A stretch of DNA of 8,535 nucleotides from Promethearchaeota archaeon (GTDB lineage: Archaea > Asgardarchaeota > Lokiarchaeia > Sigynarchaeales > SOKP01): assembly GCA_030620005.1 (NCBI GenBank), contig JAUXAJ010000230.1, forward strand, positions 1 through 8,535, given 5' to 3'. Positions 1 through 5,843 of this stretch are shown piece after piece. The translations under genes were made by a program, and so were the position numbers. Below the pieces are notes generated by a model. The model was given only the letters and a program-made list of their open reading frames with translations. It was not told the origin of the DNA and searched no databases. The first letter of the stretch is position 1; each line of letters starts with the position of its first letter.

Positions 1-5
1 ATAAA

Positions 6-15
6 GTTTAAAATA
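6..15 (+). promoter_or_regulatory. Possible TATA box of the membrane RING-like gene
   Basis: An A/T-only TTTAAAATA-type stretch ends about 46 bases before the preferred ATG at 61. Placing transcription start some 25 bases downstream of its centre gives a leader of roughly 22-25 nt, which would include the GGTGA ribosome-binding sequence at 52-56. In AT-rich DNA such boxes arise often by chance, so this is tentative. Confidence 0.3.
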
Positions 16-60
16 AATTGTCAGATTTTTCGAGTAAAATTTAAACGAGTGGGTGAAGAG

Positions 61-1290
61 ATGGCGCTGGTAATGGTTTGGGATCCTATCGAACGATTTT
101 TAATGGGAATGGCAATAACACTCTTAATCCTATGTGGAATCCAAAACATATTAAGAGGTAAAAAAAGGGAGAGTTCCAACGAGAAAATAATAATGATTGG
201 ATTTGCGCTCCTTCTTATTGGTTTTGCAATTGATATTCTTTTTGGCTATCTGAGAGATTTTGTAATTCCTGGAACTTATATTAATTTTACATTTTATAGC
301 GATTACGATGAAATAAATACAACCTATAAGACTCTTTCCAAGATGATTTACATTAATAGTTCAATTTTTTTCACGTTTTTCTTGTTAACATTCGAGATAA
401 GTGTTAAACGCACGAAATACCTTCTTACAACCATGCAAATCATAATAACCGTAATCATAATAATTCTTCCTTACGAATTATCAAGAGCGGTGCATCACCT
501 CATCCATTATCCTTTTAAAGTAATTTTAATCGTTATAATTTTATTTCTGTTTACTAAATGGTCACGGCTTGAGTTTAAAGCAATCTCTTCTTTTTTATTA
601 CTTGGATTATGTCTGATACAGATAGCGCATTCTTTGAGGTCAAGAGACGTAAAAATTTTGAACGTTGTTCCTTTATTTTTAAATCCATTATTAATAATTA
701 TGGGTTCTTTTATTTCGATATTACCACTAATTTTAAAATCAGAATCTTTTTCAAAAGCTTCAATTTTGTGGAAAATCAACGGTGTGGTAGTAATCGGCAT
801 GTTACTCCTTTTTGAAATTTTTTTTTTGTATTATTATGGATTCACACACGAGCTTTCGATTTTAATCTTGATTTATTTAGTAGTTATAGCATACCTTTTT
901 TATTACATTATTAGAATAATAAAAAATGAAATGATATTTGAAAGTGAAGAAATGTATAGAAAAGGAAGTAAAGAAAAACCTCTAGATATTTTAGGAGCAT
1001 TTACCAAGCCTCAACAGATTACCGAAGAAGAAGTGTTGATTTCCAAGGAAAAGAAGATATGCTTGGTGTGTAAGGGAAAGGTGGAAGGTTTTACTTTCAT
1101 TTGCAGGGAGTGTGGAACCTTTTATTGCGAGAAATGCTCTCGAGCTTTAATTGAGTTAGAAAACGCATGTTGGGCGTGTAATACTTCAATTGATGAAACC
1201 AAGCCATCTAAGCCCTTTAAGAAAGAAGAAAAAGACGAAATAGTAGTGGAAGAAGACGTTCTGAAAAAAGGTGGAAGTGGTGAGAAATGA
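61..1290 (+). CDS. Multi-pass membrane protein with C-terminal RING-like zinc domain
   Basis: Function not recognised. The first ~290 residues form about eight hydrophobic segments, so this is an integral membrane protein. A charged linker follows, then a zinc module with eight cysteines as four CxxC pairs (C334/337, C348/351, C356/359, C370/373, counted from ATG 61). The spacing CX2C-X10-CX2C-X4-CX2C-X10-CX2C fits a two-zinc, RING/B-box-like cross-brace fold. The tail is Lys/Glu-rich. Start: ATG 61 is preferred because GGTGA at 52-56 lies 4 bases upstream; GTG 49 in frame would add four residues but would put that Shine-Dalgarno inside the gene. From memory, similar 'YCEKC...ENACWAC' modules recur on many Lokiarchaeal proteins. 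A ubiquitin-ligase-like or protein-binding role is possible but is inference. Its stop overlaps the ATG of a tiny downstream frame (ATGA). Confidence 0.85.
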   Translation: MALVMVWDPIERFLMGMAITLLILCGIQNILRGKKRESSNEKIIMIGFALLLIGFAIDILFGYLRDFVIPGTYINFTFYSDYDEINTTYKTLSKMIYINSSIFFTFFLLTFEISVKRTKYLLTTMQIIITVIIIILPYELSRAVHHLIHYPFKVILIVIILFLFTKWSRLEFKAISSFLLLGLCLIQIAHSLRSRDVKILNVVPLFLNPLLIIMGSFISILPLILKSESFSKASILWKINGVVVIGMLLLFEIFFLYYYGFTHELSILILIYLVVIAYLFYYIIRIIKNEMIFESEEMYRKGSKEKPLDILGAFTKPQQITEEEVLISKEKKICLVCKGKVEGFTFICRECGTFYCEKCSRALIELENACWACNTSIDETKPSKPFKKEEKDEIVVEEDVLKKGGSGEK

Positions 1291-1346
1291 CGGAAGTGAT
1301 GAAATTAATAAATCTAAATGATAGTAAAAGCAGTATCTCCTGTTAA
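1287..1346 (+). pseudogene. Tiny ATGA-coupled reading frame, probably a truncated gene
   Basis: A 19-codon frame (begins MTEVMKLINL) starts with an ATG overlapping the previous stop as ATGA. A GGTGAG sequence at 1279-1284 is correctly placed as its ribosome-binding site. This is the usual arrangement of a translationally coupled second operon gene, but the frame stops at TAA 1344-1346, exactly at the inner end of the left arm of an inverted repeat (1332-1346). My reading is that a real downstream gene was cut short by insertion of a foldback element. A genuine micropeptide or a chance frame cannot be excluded. Confidence 0.35.
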
Positions 1347-1497
1347 AACTTTGGATTTTTGTCTTTTGGTTAGCGTAAAGTTTTACGCTTTAAATCCTAA
1401 TTATTTTACTTCTTTAACTCTATTTAGAAATTATAAGCCTATTGACAGGAGATACTTTTCTCTAACTTTTCAACATTTTTACTATCTAATGGATTTA
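1309..1497. repeat. Foldback inverted-repeat element, MITE-like
   Basis: Three nested inverted repeats share a centre. The outer arms 1309-1329 and 1477-1497 match at 17 of 21 positions, including a ten-base block GATAGTAAAA. The inner arms 1332-1346 (AGTATCTCCTGTTAA) and 1442-1456 match at 14 of 15. A central 18-base hairpin, AGCGTAAA-gt-TTTACGCT, sits at 1372-1389. The right side carries about 18 extra bases between outer and inner arms. No transposase and no convincing target-site duplication are visible, so it may be a non-autonomous element or a structured RNA. The 61-codon frame across it (1318-1503) looks like a by-product of the repeat, not a gene. Confidence 0.55.
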
Positions 1498-1816
1498 CAA
1501 TGATGTAATTACAAAAATTATTCTTAAACACTTGAACATCAACAAGTCGGGGAATCTTACTTCATTATTCTTTTAAAATTCTATAATTTAAAGTACTACA
1601 AAAAATTTCAACCGATCTACAGACAATATTTTCTCTAATTGATAAGGAATAGTCAAAATACATCAATGAAAATAAAAATATATAAAACCCCAACTTGTGA
1701 AAAATATTGATGTATTATTAACTATCAATTATTTTTTAAATTTAAACTTTTAATGTAGTTGTTTTTTGATTGATTTTTCATTATTGGATTTTCTACGTTT
1801 TAAAGTATAACTAATG
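1498..1816. other. Convergent intergenic region without a gene
   Basis: No plausible coding frame on either strand between the foldback element and the end of the nitroreductase gene. The region is AT-rich and contains one notable structure, the inverted repeat at 1647-1725, described separately. I see no tRNA or other known RNA gene. Confidence 0.6.
1647..1725. repeat. Imperfect inverted repeat enclosing a TATA-like box
   Basis: AATACATCAAT (1657-1667) is exactly complementary to ATTGATGTATT (1706-1716). The match extends outward (ATAGTCAA against ATAGTTAAT) with one mismatch and one gap, giving arms of about 19-20 bases around a 38-base centre. The centre holds AAATATATAAAA followed by a C4 run, a fair archaeal TATA box with no gene behind it. 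Options are a small non-autonomous element, a hairpin at convergent transcript ends, or a small RNA promoter region. Confidence 0.4.
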
Positions 1817-2629
1817 CTACATGTCTTTCAATCCTTTTGTTCTTATTGGAGGACGGGGTGAAGTTCGATAATACTTTACTGATGGATAGCCAATAATCAT
1901 TACGCCCAAAATCTTGTCGTTTAGACCCAAAATATTTTTTCTTATTTCTTTACTCCCGATTAAACCAGCACTGGCTAAACCTATCCAACAAGTTCCTAAA
2001 CCCAAAGATTGAGCGCTTAACATTCCATAAGTAATAACAATACTGGCATTCACGTTATCTGAAGCATTATTCGAATGCATGACTAGCACATGTGGAGCTT
2101 CGTAAAAAATCACGTCTTTCCCCGTTTCTTTTCGTTTTATAAGTTGTTCTCTGTATATCTCTGGCATCCTTGGATTTGCAATTAGTGAATCAAGAATTGC
2201 CCTTGAAAGTGTTTTAATTTTTTCTTCGTCTGAAATTATAAGACATTTTAGATTCCGCATGTTAGCTCCCGTTGGGGCATATTTCATTGAATTTAATACC
2301 TTCTCCATCGTTTCTCTTGGAACTTTATCCTTTTTATATTGCCTGGTTGACCTTTTTGCAGCTAAAAAATTATGAAATGTTTCATAAGAAATTAATGTGC
2401 TTGGATCTTGGATTCCTTCAAATGATACTGGATCATCTTTCATGTTTTTGTAAACTATTGCGTCCTCTGGACAAATAGAGATACAATGTCCGCAGGATAT
2501 ACAAGGTTGAGATTTATCGTAAAAAACTCTTCCTTGCGCCTCATCAATGCTAAGATTCGAAGTAGCACAATCGTCTATACATATTTTACAATTCGTGCAT
2601 TTCTCGTAATCAATTCCAATAATCGGCAT
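1817..2629 (-). CDS. Ferredoxin-nitroreductase fusion flavoprotein
   Basis: Predicted soluble FMN enzyme with an electron-feeding ferredoxin head. Residues 1-60 carry two [4Fe-4S] motifs: C11/C14/C17/C21 (CTNCKICIDDC) and C43/C46/C49/C53 followed by Pro. Residues ~88-260 are a nitroreductase fold: RSTRQYK at 93-99 and APTGANMRN at 118-126 mark the FMN-phosphate/flavin site, and LGLGTCWIG at 209-217 the later glycine-rich loop. The 270-residue length is normal for this fusion family, which is common in anaerobic archaea and bacteria. Family members reduce nitro compounds, quinones or other electrophiles; the physiological substrate here is unknown. The ATG at 2627-2629 has no Shine-Dalgarno, suggesting a leaderless mRNA. 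The gene stands alone: 187 bases or more separate it from other coding sequence on both sides. Confidence 0.93.
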   Translation of the reverse strand: MPIIGIDYEKCTNCKICIDDCATSNLSIDEAQGRVFYDKSQPCISCGHCISICPEDAIVYKNMKDDPVSFEGIQDPSTLISYETFHNFLAAKRSTRQYKKDKVPRETMEKVLNSMKYAPTGANMRNLKCLIISDEEKIKTLSRAILDSLIANPRMPEIYREQLIKRKETGKDVIFYEAPHVLVMHSNNASDNVNASIVITYGMLSAQSLGLGTCWIGLASAGLIGSKEIRKNILGLNDKILGVMIIGYPSVKYYRTSPRPPIRTKGLKDM

Positions 2630-3037
2630 GATTCTTAGAACCCTATGATATGTTTTTTAATTTTTTGAAATGAGTTAAACATGATAGAAAATGATAAATT
2701 TCTATTCATTATTTTTATAATGTTATTTAATAAATAAGAGTATGACAATTTTTAAATAGTTAATAAATTATTTAAACGATGACATTCGAAAAAATTTGTG
2801 TTTTTTTCATCTCTTTTTGATAATCGTGCAGATATCTTCAATTTATTTGTATTTAACCCTTTTTCTTCAACTTAATTTAGATTTTCACTGATTTAAATAT
2901 TTAGTTAAGGCGAAAGGTTTAAAATGACTCCATTAAAAAACAAATATCAGCAGATCACATTATTATCTTAAAATATGTGTATGAGATTATAAAAACTTAG
3001 GATATGGAGGTTTAAACGAACTCTAGAAACTCAAGTT
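2630..3037. other. Intergenic region upstream of the nitroreductase gene
   Basis: About 400 bases with no supported gene. It should contain the promoter of the minus-strand nitroreductase gene; TATA-like A/T stretches occur near 2710-2722 and 2750-2760 on the minus strand, but in such AT-rich DNA none stands out. The part nearest 3037 lies behind the stop of the NRAH gene. The only short ATG frames found (for example 15 codons from 2924) lack support. Confidence 0.5.
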
Positions 3038-3454
3038 TTAATTTTTCACCTCAGGAAGAATAAGCCAACTTGAGATTTCTGCCAGTTTACTTCTAACCTT
3101 CAACTTTTTTGCTCTTTTGCTAGGAATATTACATACAATTGTATGAGCACGATTATTAGGTATTGGGACATGTTTAACTTTTAAAGGTGTAATATTCCTT
3201 ACATTACTTACATTCATCTTAATAACTCCATTTTTTTCGGGTTCTTTTGCCTCTTGAAGGGTTTTTTCTGGATTCGGATATCTATTCCAGTTAGCAGACA
3301 TTCCATCTCCATGTATTCTGAATATATTCATGGGAACTTTAACATGTGAAAAATCCTCGCGACTTCTTAATAAATTGATATGAACTCTTAAAAAAAGTTG
3401 GTCTTCATCGGGAATTTCTTCGATTTCCCATTTCAATGAAGTATCTTCAGCCAA
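3038..3454 (-). CDS. Conserved-looking 'NRAH' protein, second gene of a two-gene cassette
   Basis: Function unknown. A 138-residue soluble protein with no membrane segment. Distinctive blocks are IPDEDQLFLRVH (14-25), a GMSANW...YP segment (51-60), NGVIKMNVSNVR (75-86) and VKHVPIPNNRAH (93-104). The last looks like a catalytic or binding loop with conserved-type Asn, Arg and His. I recall bacterial proteins with the same order of motifs encoded next to 'NWDG' proteins, as here, but cannot name a Pfam family. The TTG start at 3454 is chosen because a GGTG lies 8 bases upstream (3463-3466), the next ATG would remove the IPDEDQLFLRVH block, and an in-frame stop lies a short way upstream. The gene overlaps the end of the NWDG gene by 22 bases in another frame, so translation is probably coupled. 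Confidence 0.8.
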   Translation of the reverse strand: MAEDTSLKWEIEEIPDEDQLFLRVHINLLRSREDFSHVKVPMNIFRIHGDGMSANWNRYPNPEKTLQEAKEPEKNGVIKMNVSNVRNITPLKVKHVPIPNNRAHTIVCNIPSKRAKKLKVRSKLAEISSWLILPEVKN

Positions 3455-3837
3455 GGTAATAACACCAAATCTAATTTATCACAATCAATGGTGCCTTCGA
3501 TTTCATTCCCATCGTTATCCTTCCCATAAAAACATGGAAACTCTTTTAAATTGTCAGAAAAATTAATTGTTAATTCCATTTTTTCTGTTTTCCATTGAAT
3601 ATCAATACTTAAATCAGCTACAGGTCGAATATTCGGTGTATGTATTATCAACTTATATGCTTCAAAAAATCTTTGAGAAAGTTTTTGTAAATGATTAGTA
3701 GCTAAATCCAATGTTTCTTTTTTAAATTGTTTACTGCCTTCTCCATCCCAATTATTTTTTAATCCTAAAATATGATCTTTCGATTTGATTATTTCTTCAT
3801 TCAAATCTTTAAATTCGGGTTTTTCTAAAATAGTCAT
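3433..3837 (-). CDS. 'NWDG' protein, first gene of a two-gene cassette
   Basis: Function unknown. A 134-residue soluble protein. The N-terminal half is helical and carries LGLKNNWDGEGS (24-35), then an amphipathic stretch (DLATNHLQKLSQRFFEA). The second half looks like alternating beta strands: RPVADLSIDIQWKTEKMELTI (71-91) followed by CFYGKDNDGNEIEG. I recall a widely scattered bacterial family beginning with a similar 'L..NWDG.GA' motif and ending with an 'I.leW......l.i.i' sheet, often followed by a protein like the one encoded downstream here. Such overlapping pairs often belong to toxin-antitoxin or other mobile modules, but neither protein shows a known nuclease, kinase or DNA-binding motif. 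ATG 3837 lies about 29 bases after a TATA-like box, without a Shine-Dalgarno, so a leaderless mRNA is likely. Confidence 0.8.
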   Translation of the reverse strand: MTILEKPEFKDLNEEIIKSKDHILGLKNNWDGEGSKQFKKETLDLATNHLQKLSQRFFEAYKLIIHTPNIRPVADLSIDIQWKTEKMELTINFSDNLKEFPCFYGKDNDGNEIEGTIDCDKLDLVLLPWLKILH

Positions 3838-3860
3838 TGCAATTATATACTGATTTTCTA

Positions 3861-3871
3861 TTAAATATATA
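3861..3871 (-). promoter_or_regulatory. TATA box of the NWDG/NRAH cassette
   Basis: On the minus strand this reads TATATATTTAA, centred about 29 bases before the ATG at 3837. That spacing puts transcription start at or next to the ATG, matching the lack of a Shine-Dalgarno sequence. Confidence 0.45.
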
Positions 3872-3988
3872 ATAATTGGTATTCTTATAATTATTGGTTT
3901 TATTAACTAATGGAGGGATATTGGATACAAATAATTTTTTTTTAGAAAAACTTATAATTGGACTTTTTACTCTAACTAACTATAAACT

Positions 3989-4047
3989 TTCCCTAAACCG
4001 AATCGCGCGAGCCGATCGTTAGGGAAGATTTTTTGGTAAGATTTTTT
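3989..4047 (+). terminator. GC-rich hairpin followed by two T6 tracts
   Basis: TTCCCTAA-ac-CG-a-ATCG (3989-4005) pairs with CGATCGTTAGGGAA (4013-4026) to form a 14-pair stem with two small left-hand bulges and a 7-base loop. T6 runs at 4029-4034 and 4042-4047 follow within a 13-base direct repeat (AAGATTTTTT twice). This has the form of an intrinsic terminator or the 3' end of a small RNA, yet it lies between divergent genes with no known transcript to end. The central 8-mer TCGCGCGA is itself a palindrome, and the G+C level is unusual for this DNA. Confidence 0.5.
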
Positions 4048-4079
4048 ACAACTAGTCGCTACTGTTTTAGTATAATTAG

Positions 4080-4088
4080 TTATAAAAA
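4080..4088 (+). promoter_or_regulatory. Possible TATA box of the CPBP protease gene
   Basis: TTATAAAAA centred about 21 bases before the TTG start at 4105; a second A/T box (TAGTATAATTAG) lies about 12 bases further upstream. Either would give a leaderless or nearly leaderless message, consistent with no visible Shine-Dalgarno. Confidence 0.35.
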
Positions 4089-4104
4089 CTGAAGTGTTAT
4101 TATT

Positions 4105-5127
4105 TTGAACAATCCTATTAATTCTTCAAATATAGAAAATTCTGAGAATGAATTAAATAATAAGGCAAAAATATCAACAAGGGATTTGATTAAGGAAGTA
4201 ATTTTATTTGTTTTATTTCTTCTGATGTTTGGATTCTTAATAGCTATAATTATCATTTTAATAAATGGTGTTGAATGGTTATTCGCGAATTATATGACCG
4301 TTCTTTATTTACTTGGTTATCCTACTCTTCTTGGAGTATTTATTTTATGGGTTAAAGTTATAAAGAAATGGAAGTTTAAAGAATTCCTCTTAGGAAAACC
4401 CAAAATACCAGAGAAAGGAAAAAGATGGATTTATATCGTTATATTGTTGTGGACGCTAATGTATTTAATAGAACAAATAATACTTTTCTCACTTAATTTC
4501 GTAATTTTTAATCTCTACGACGCTTATTTTTGGTTGTGTGTTTATACAACGGTCCTTGGTGCTAGTATTGTCGAAGAATTACTTTTTCGGGGTTTGTTAT
4601 ATTCTCGATGCCAAGATGTTTATGGAAGCAATCGGTATTCTATTACTATGACACGAGAAGTAATTGATGGGAGCGGGAACATTCTTGAAAAGCCATTAAT
4701 GACGTTTGAAATACCATATGCGACTCTATTTAGTTCAGTAGTTTTTACTTTTTGGCATGTTCAATATTATTTAGACTTTTCTGGACTCATGATGGTATTC
4801 GTTATGGGATTGCTATTATGTAAAACTAGAAACGATTGGAATAGCCTGATTCCCGGGATGATCATCCACGCAATGTGGAACTTATATGTTCAATATAATT
4901 GGGCACTATTTTATACCGAAAAATTTTTTGACCAATCATCAATCGTTCTTTTTTTATTCTATTACGATTTAGAATTCTTTGTAATTACCACGATTCTTGT
5001 TGTTATTTCGTTTAAATTAATGAGGTCCCGAAGGAATAAGAAGATATCAGAAATATTAGAAAAACAAAAACCTTGGAAAGTTCAGAGCGTAAAGTTTCAA
5101 AGAGAGTTGCGAGAAGAATGGGAATAA
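4105..5127 (+). CDS. CPBP-family (Rce1/CAAX-like) intramembrane metalloprotease
   Basis: A 340-residue polytopic membrane protein. The three CPBP motifs are present and complete: EELLFR with E157, E158 and R162; FTFWH with F214 and H218; and HAMWN with H255 and N259. Glu and His ligands are expected to hold the catalytic metal within the membrane. Members cleave CAAX prenylproteins in eukaryotes; in prokaryotes many act in peptide or signal processing or bacteriocin self-protection, so the substrate here is open. Motifs 1 and 2 are separated by a long polar loop (~170-205), and the ends (1-25, 305-340) are polar. The only reasonable start is TTG 4105; an in-frame stop lies at 4090-4092. The last 20 residues (ending FQRELREEWE) resemble an antitoxin tail, and the stop overlaps the ATG of a PIN toxin relic. 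Confidence 0.88.
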   Translation: MNNPINSSNIENSENELNNKAKISTRDLIKEVILFVLFLLMFGFLIAIIIILINGVEWLFANYMTVLYLLGYPTLLGVFILWVKVIKKWKFKEFLLGKPKIPEKGKRWIYIVILLWTLMYLIEQIILFSLNFVIFNLYDAYFWLCVYTTVLGASIVEELLFRGLLYSRCQDVYGSNRYSITMTREVIDGSGNILEKPLMTFEIPYATLFSSVVFTFWHVQYYLDFSGLMMVFVMGLLLCKTRNDWNSLIPGMIIHAMWNLYVQYNWALFYTEKFFDQSSIVLFLFYYDLEFFVITTILVVISFKLMRSRRNKKISEILEKQKPWKVQSVKFQRELREEWE

Positions 5128-5525
5128 AGGTTGGATTAGATATGAAGAACCGTTTTTTAAAATATTCTAAAAAAATAATAGAAGCTATTGATGAGGGTTA
5201 TATGGAAGCTGTCATTTCTACTGTAGCAATTGCCGAGTTATGTGGGTTTTCTTGATAAAAAGGCTATAAATAGGATACTCGTTAAAATAATATCCAGATT
5301 TTTTTTAATGTGAGATTTCAATTTATAATTAATTTATTAAAGTTGATATGATTTTTATAAAAAATATAATCTTGAAGTATTACGAAAATCTAAACATTAT
5401 TTTTCCTTTTTAAATTCTGGAATGTCATTACAACAACTCGCATAAAGAATGTCATTCTAATGAAACATGACCAAGCGAGCGATCAATTCCTTAAACAAGA
5501 TTTAAAGCTATTGGAATTTTATTGA
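5118..5525 (+). pseudogene. Decayed PIN-domain (VapC-like) toxin gene
   Basis: A relic spread over three frames, with an overall length (~405 bases, ~135 codons) right for a VapC RNase. ATG 5118 overlaps the stop of the preceding gene. The first frame reads MGIKVGLD, as in the first PIN strand with its leading Asp, then appears to lack about 6-10 codons before FLKYSKKIIEAIDEG and VISTVAIAEL, both typical PIN helix/strand sequences; it stops at TGA 5253. A shifted frame continues with VGFLDKKAINRIL, and further on KYNLEV, between several stops. A third frame ending at 5523-5525 gives RIKNVILMKHDQASDQF then LKQDLKLLEF, like the C-terminal 'ITND...' region of PIN proteins. GAATGTCATT occurs twice inside (5420-5429, 5447-5456). 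The assignment rests on motif resemblance by eye; no active toxin can be made. Confidence 0.65.
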
Positions 5526-5551
5526 AAACTTAAATTCAAGTCTTGAGAATA

Positions 5552-5773
5552 TTAGTAATCGAGATTTTCCCTGATCTCCCCGTTAGGAAGCATGTTATTC
5601 GGATGGAACTCCCCCTTCTCTTCCATTTGATATCGCACGCAGTCTTTATTTCCTACCAAGCAATACTTTCTGACCCATCTCTCATCAAGCTTGCCATCTT
5701 CCACGAAAAGCTTGATAGGGCAGGCTGGATACCATTTGCATGTGGTTTTTTTCTTTTTCAATTTAATTCTCAA
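5552..5773 (-). CDS. Small four-cysteine protein, probable Fe-S or zinc binder
   Basis: A 73-residue basic-then-acidic protein with C12, C18, C38 and C45 (C-X5-C-X19-C-X6-C). It is embedded in the patterns CKWYPACPIKLF, DERWVRKYC, CVRYQMEE and HPNNMLPNGEI. The strongly patterned Trp/Tyr/Pro/Cys content marks it as the coding strand; the opposite-strand 89-codon frame at 5543-5812 is its shadow. From memory this matches a family of small proteins in anaerobic archaea and bacteria, sometimes labelled as uracil-DNA-glycosylase-like, whose function is not established. Start: TTG 5771-5773, since a stop lies 9 bases upstream in frame; TTG at the fifth codon is an alternative. There is no Shine-Dalgarno. 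The gene stands alone between the PIN relic and the DUF5678 pair. Confidence 0.75.
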   Translation of the reverse strand: MRIKLKKKKTTCKWYPACPIKLFVEDGKLDERWVRKYCLVGNKDCVRYQMEEKGEFHPNNMLPNGEIRENLDY

Positions 5774-5818
5774 TCTGATTTAACTATAATAATGCTTAAA
5801 AGATTAAAATAGTTATAC

Positions 5819-5837
5819 TTAGTGTTTAAATCACTAA
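5819..5837. promoter_or_regulatory. Operator-like palindrome
   Basis: TTAGTG-tttaaat-CACTAA, six-base perfect arms around an A/T centre, located 46-64 bases upstream of the TTG start of the four-cysteine gene (minus strand) and just before a plus-strand TATA-like box. The position would suit a transcription factor site serving either direction. Short AT-rich palindromes do occur by chance. Confidence 0.25.
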
Positions 5838-5843
5838 ATTAGG

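Noticed and set aside
49..60. GTG 49 as the start of the membrane RING-like gene
   Set aside because: The GGTGA at 52-56 is correctly spaced for ATG 61, and GTG 49 lacks its own ribosome-binding sequence. It remains possible.
507..815. Frames on both strands (507-800 minus, 609-815 plus)
   Set aside because: Both lie inside the membrane RING-like gene, whose continuous hydrophobic periodicity shows it is the real frame.
1318..1503. 61-codon plus-strand frame across the foldback element
   Set aside because: It reads straight through both repeat arms and the central hairpin, has no ribosome-binding signal, and its residue pattern resembles no protein family I know.
2924..2971. 15-codon frame starting ATG 2924
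   Set aside because: Very short, no conserved feature and no clear translation signal.
5073..5117. Upstream extension of the PIN relic from ATG 5073
   Set aside because: This part lies inside the CPBP gene in another frame; PIN-like sequence begins only at about ATG 5118.
5420..5456. GAATGTCATT repeated 27 bases apart, considered as a CRISPR remnant or paired operators
   Set aside because: Only two 10-base copies, located within the PIN relic and not placed before any gene; more likely chance or a decay duplication.
5543..5812. 89-codon plus-strand frame
   Set aside because: It is antisense to the four-cysteine gene; the minus strand carries the patterned Cys/Trp/Tyr motifs, whereas this frame has no recognisable motif.
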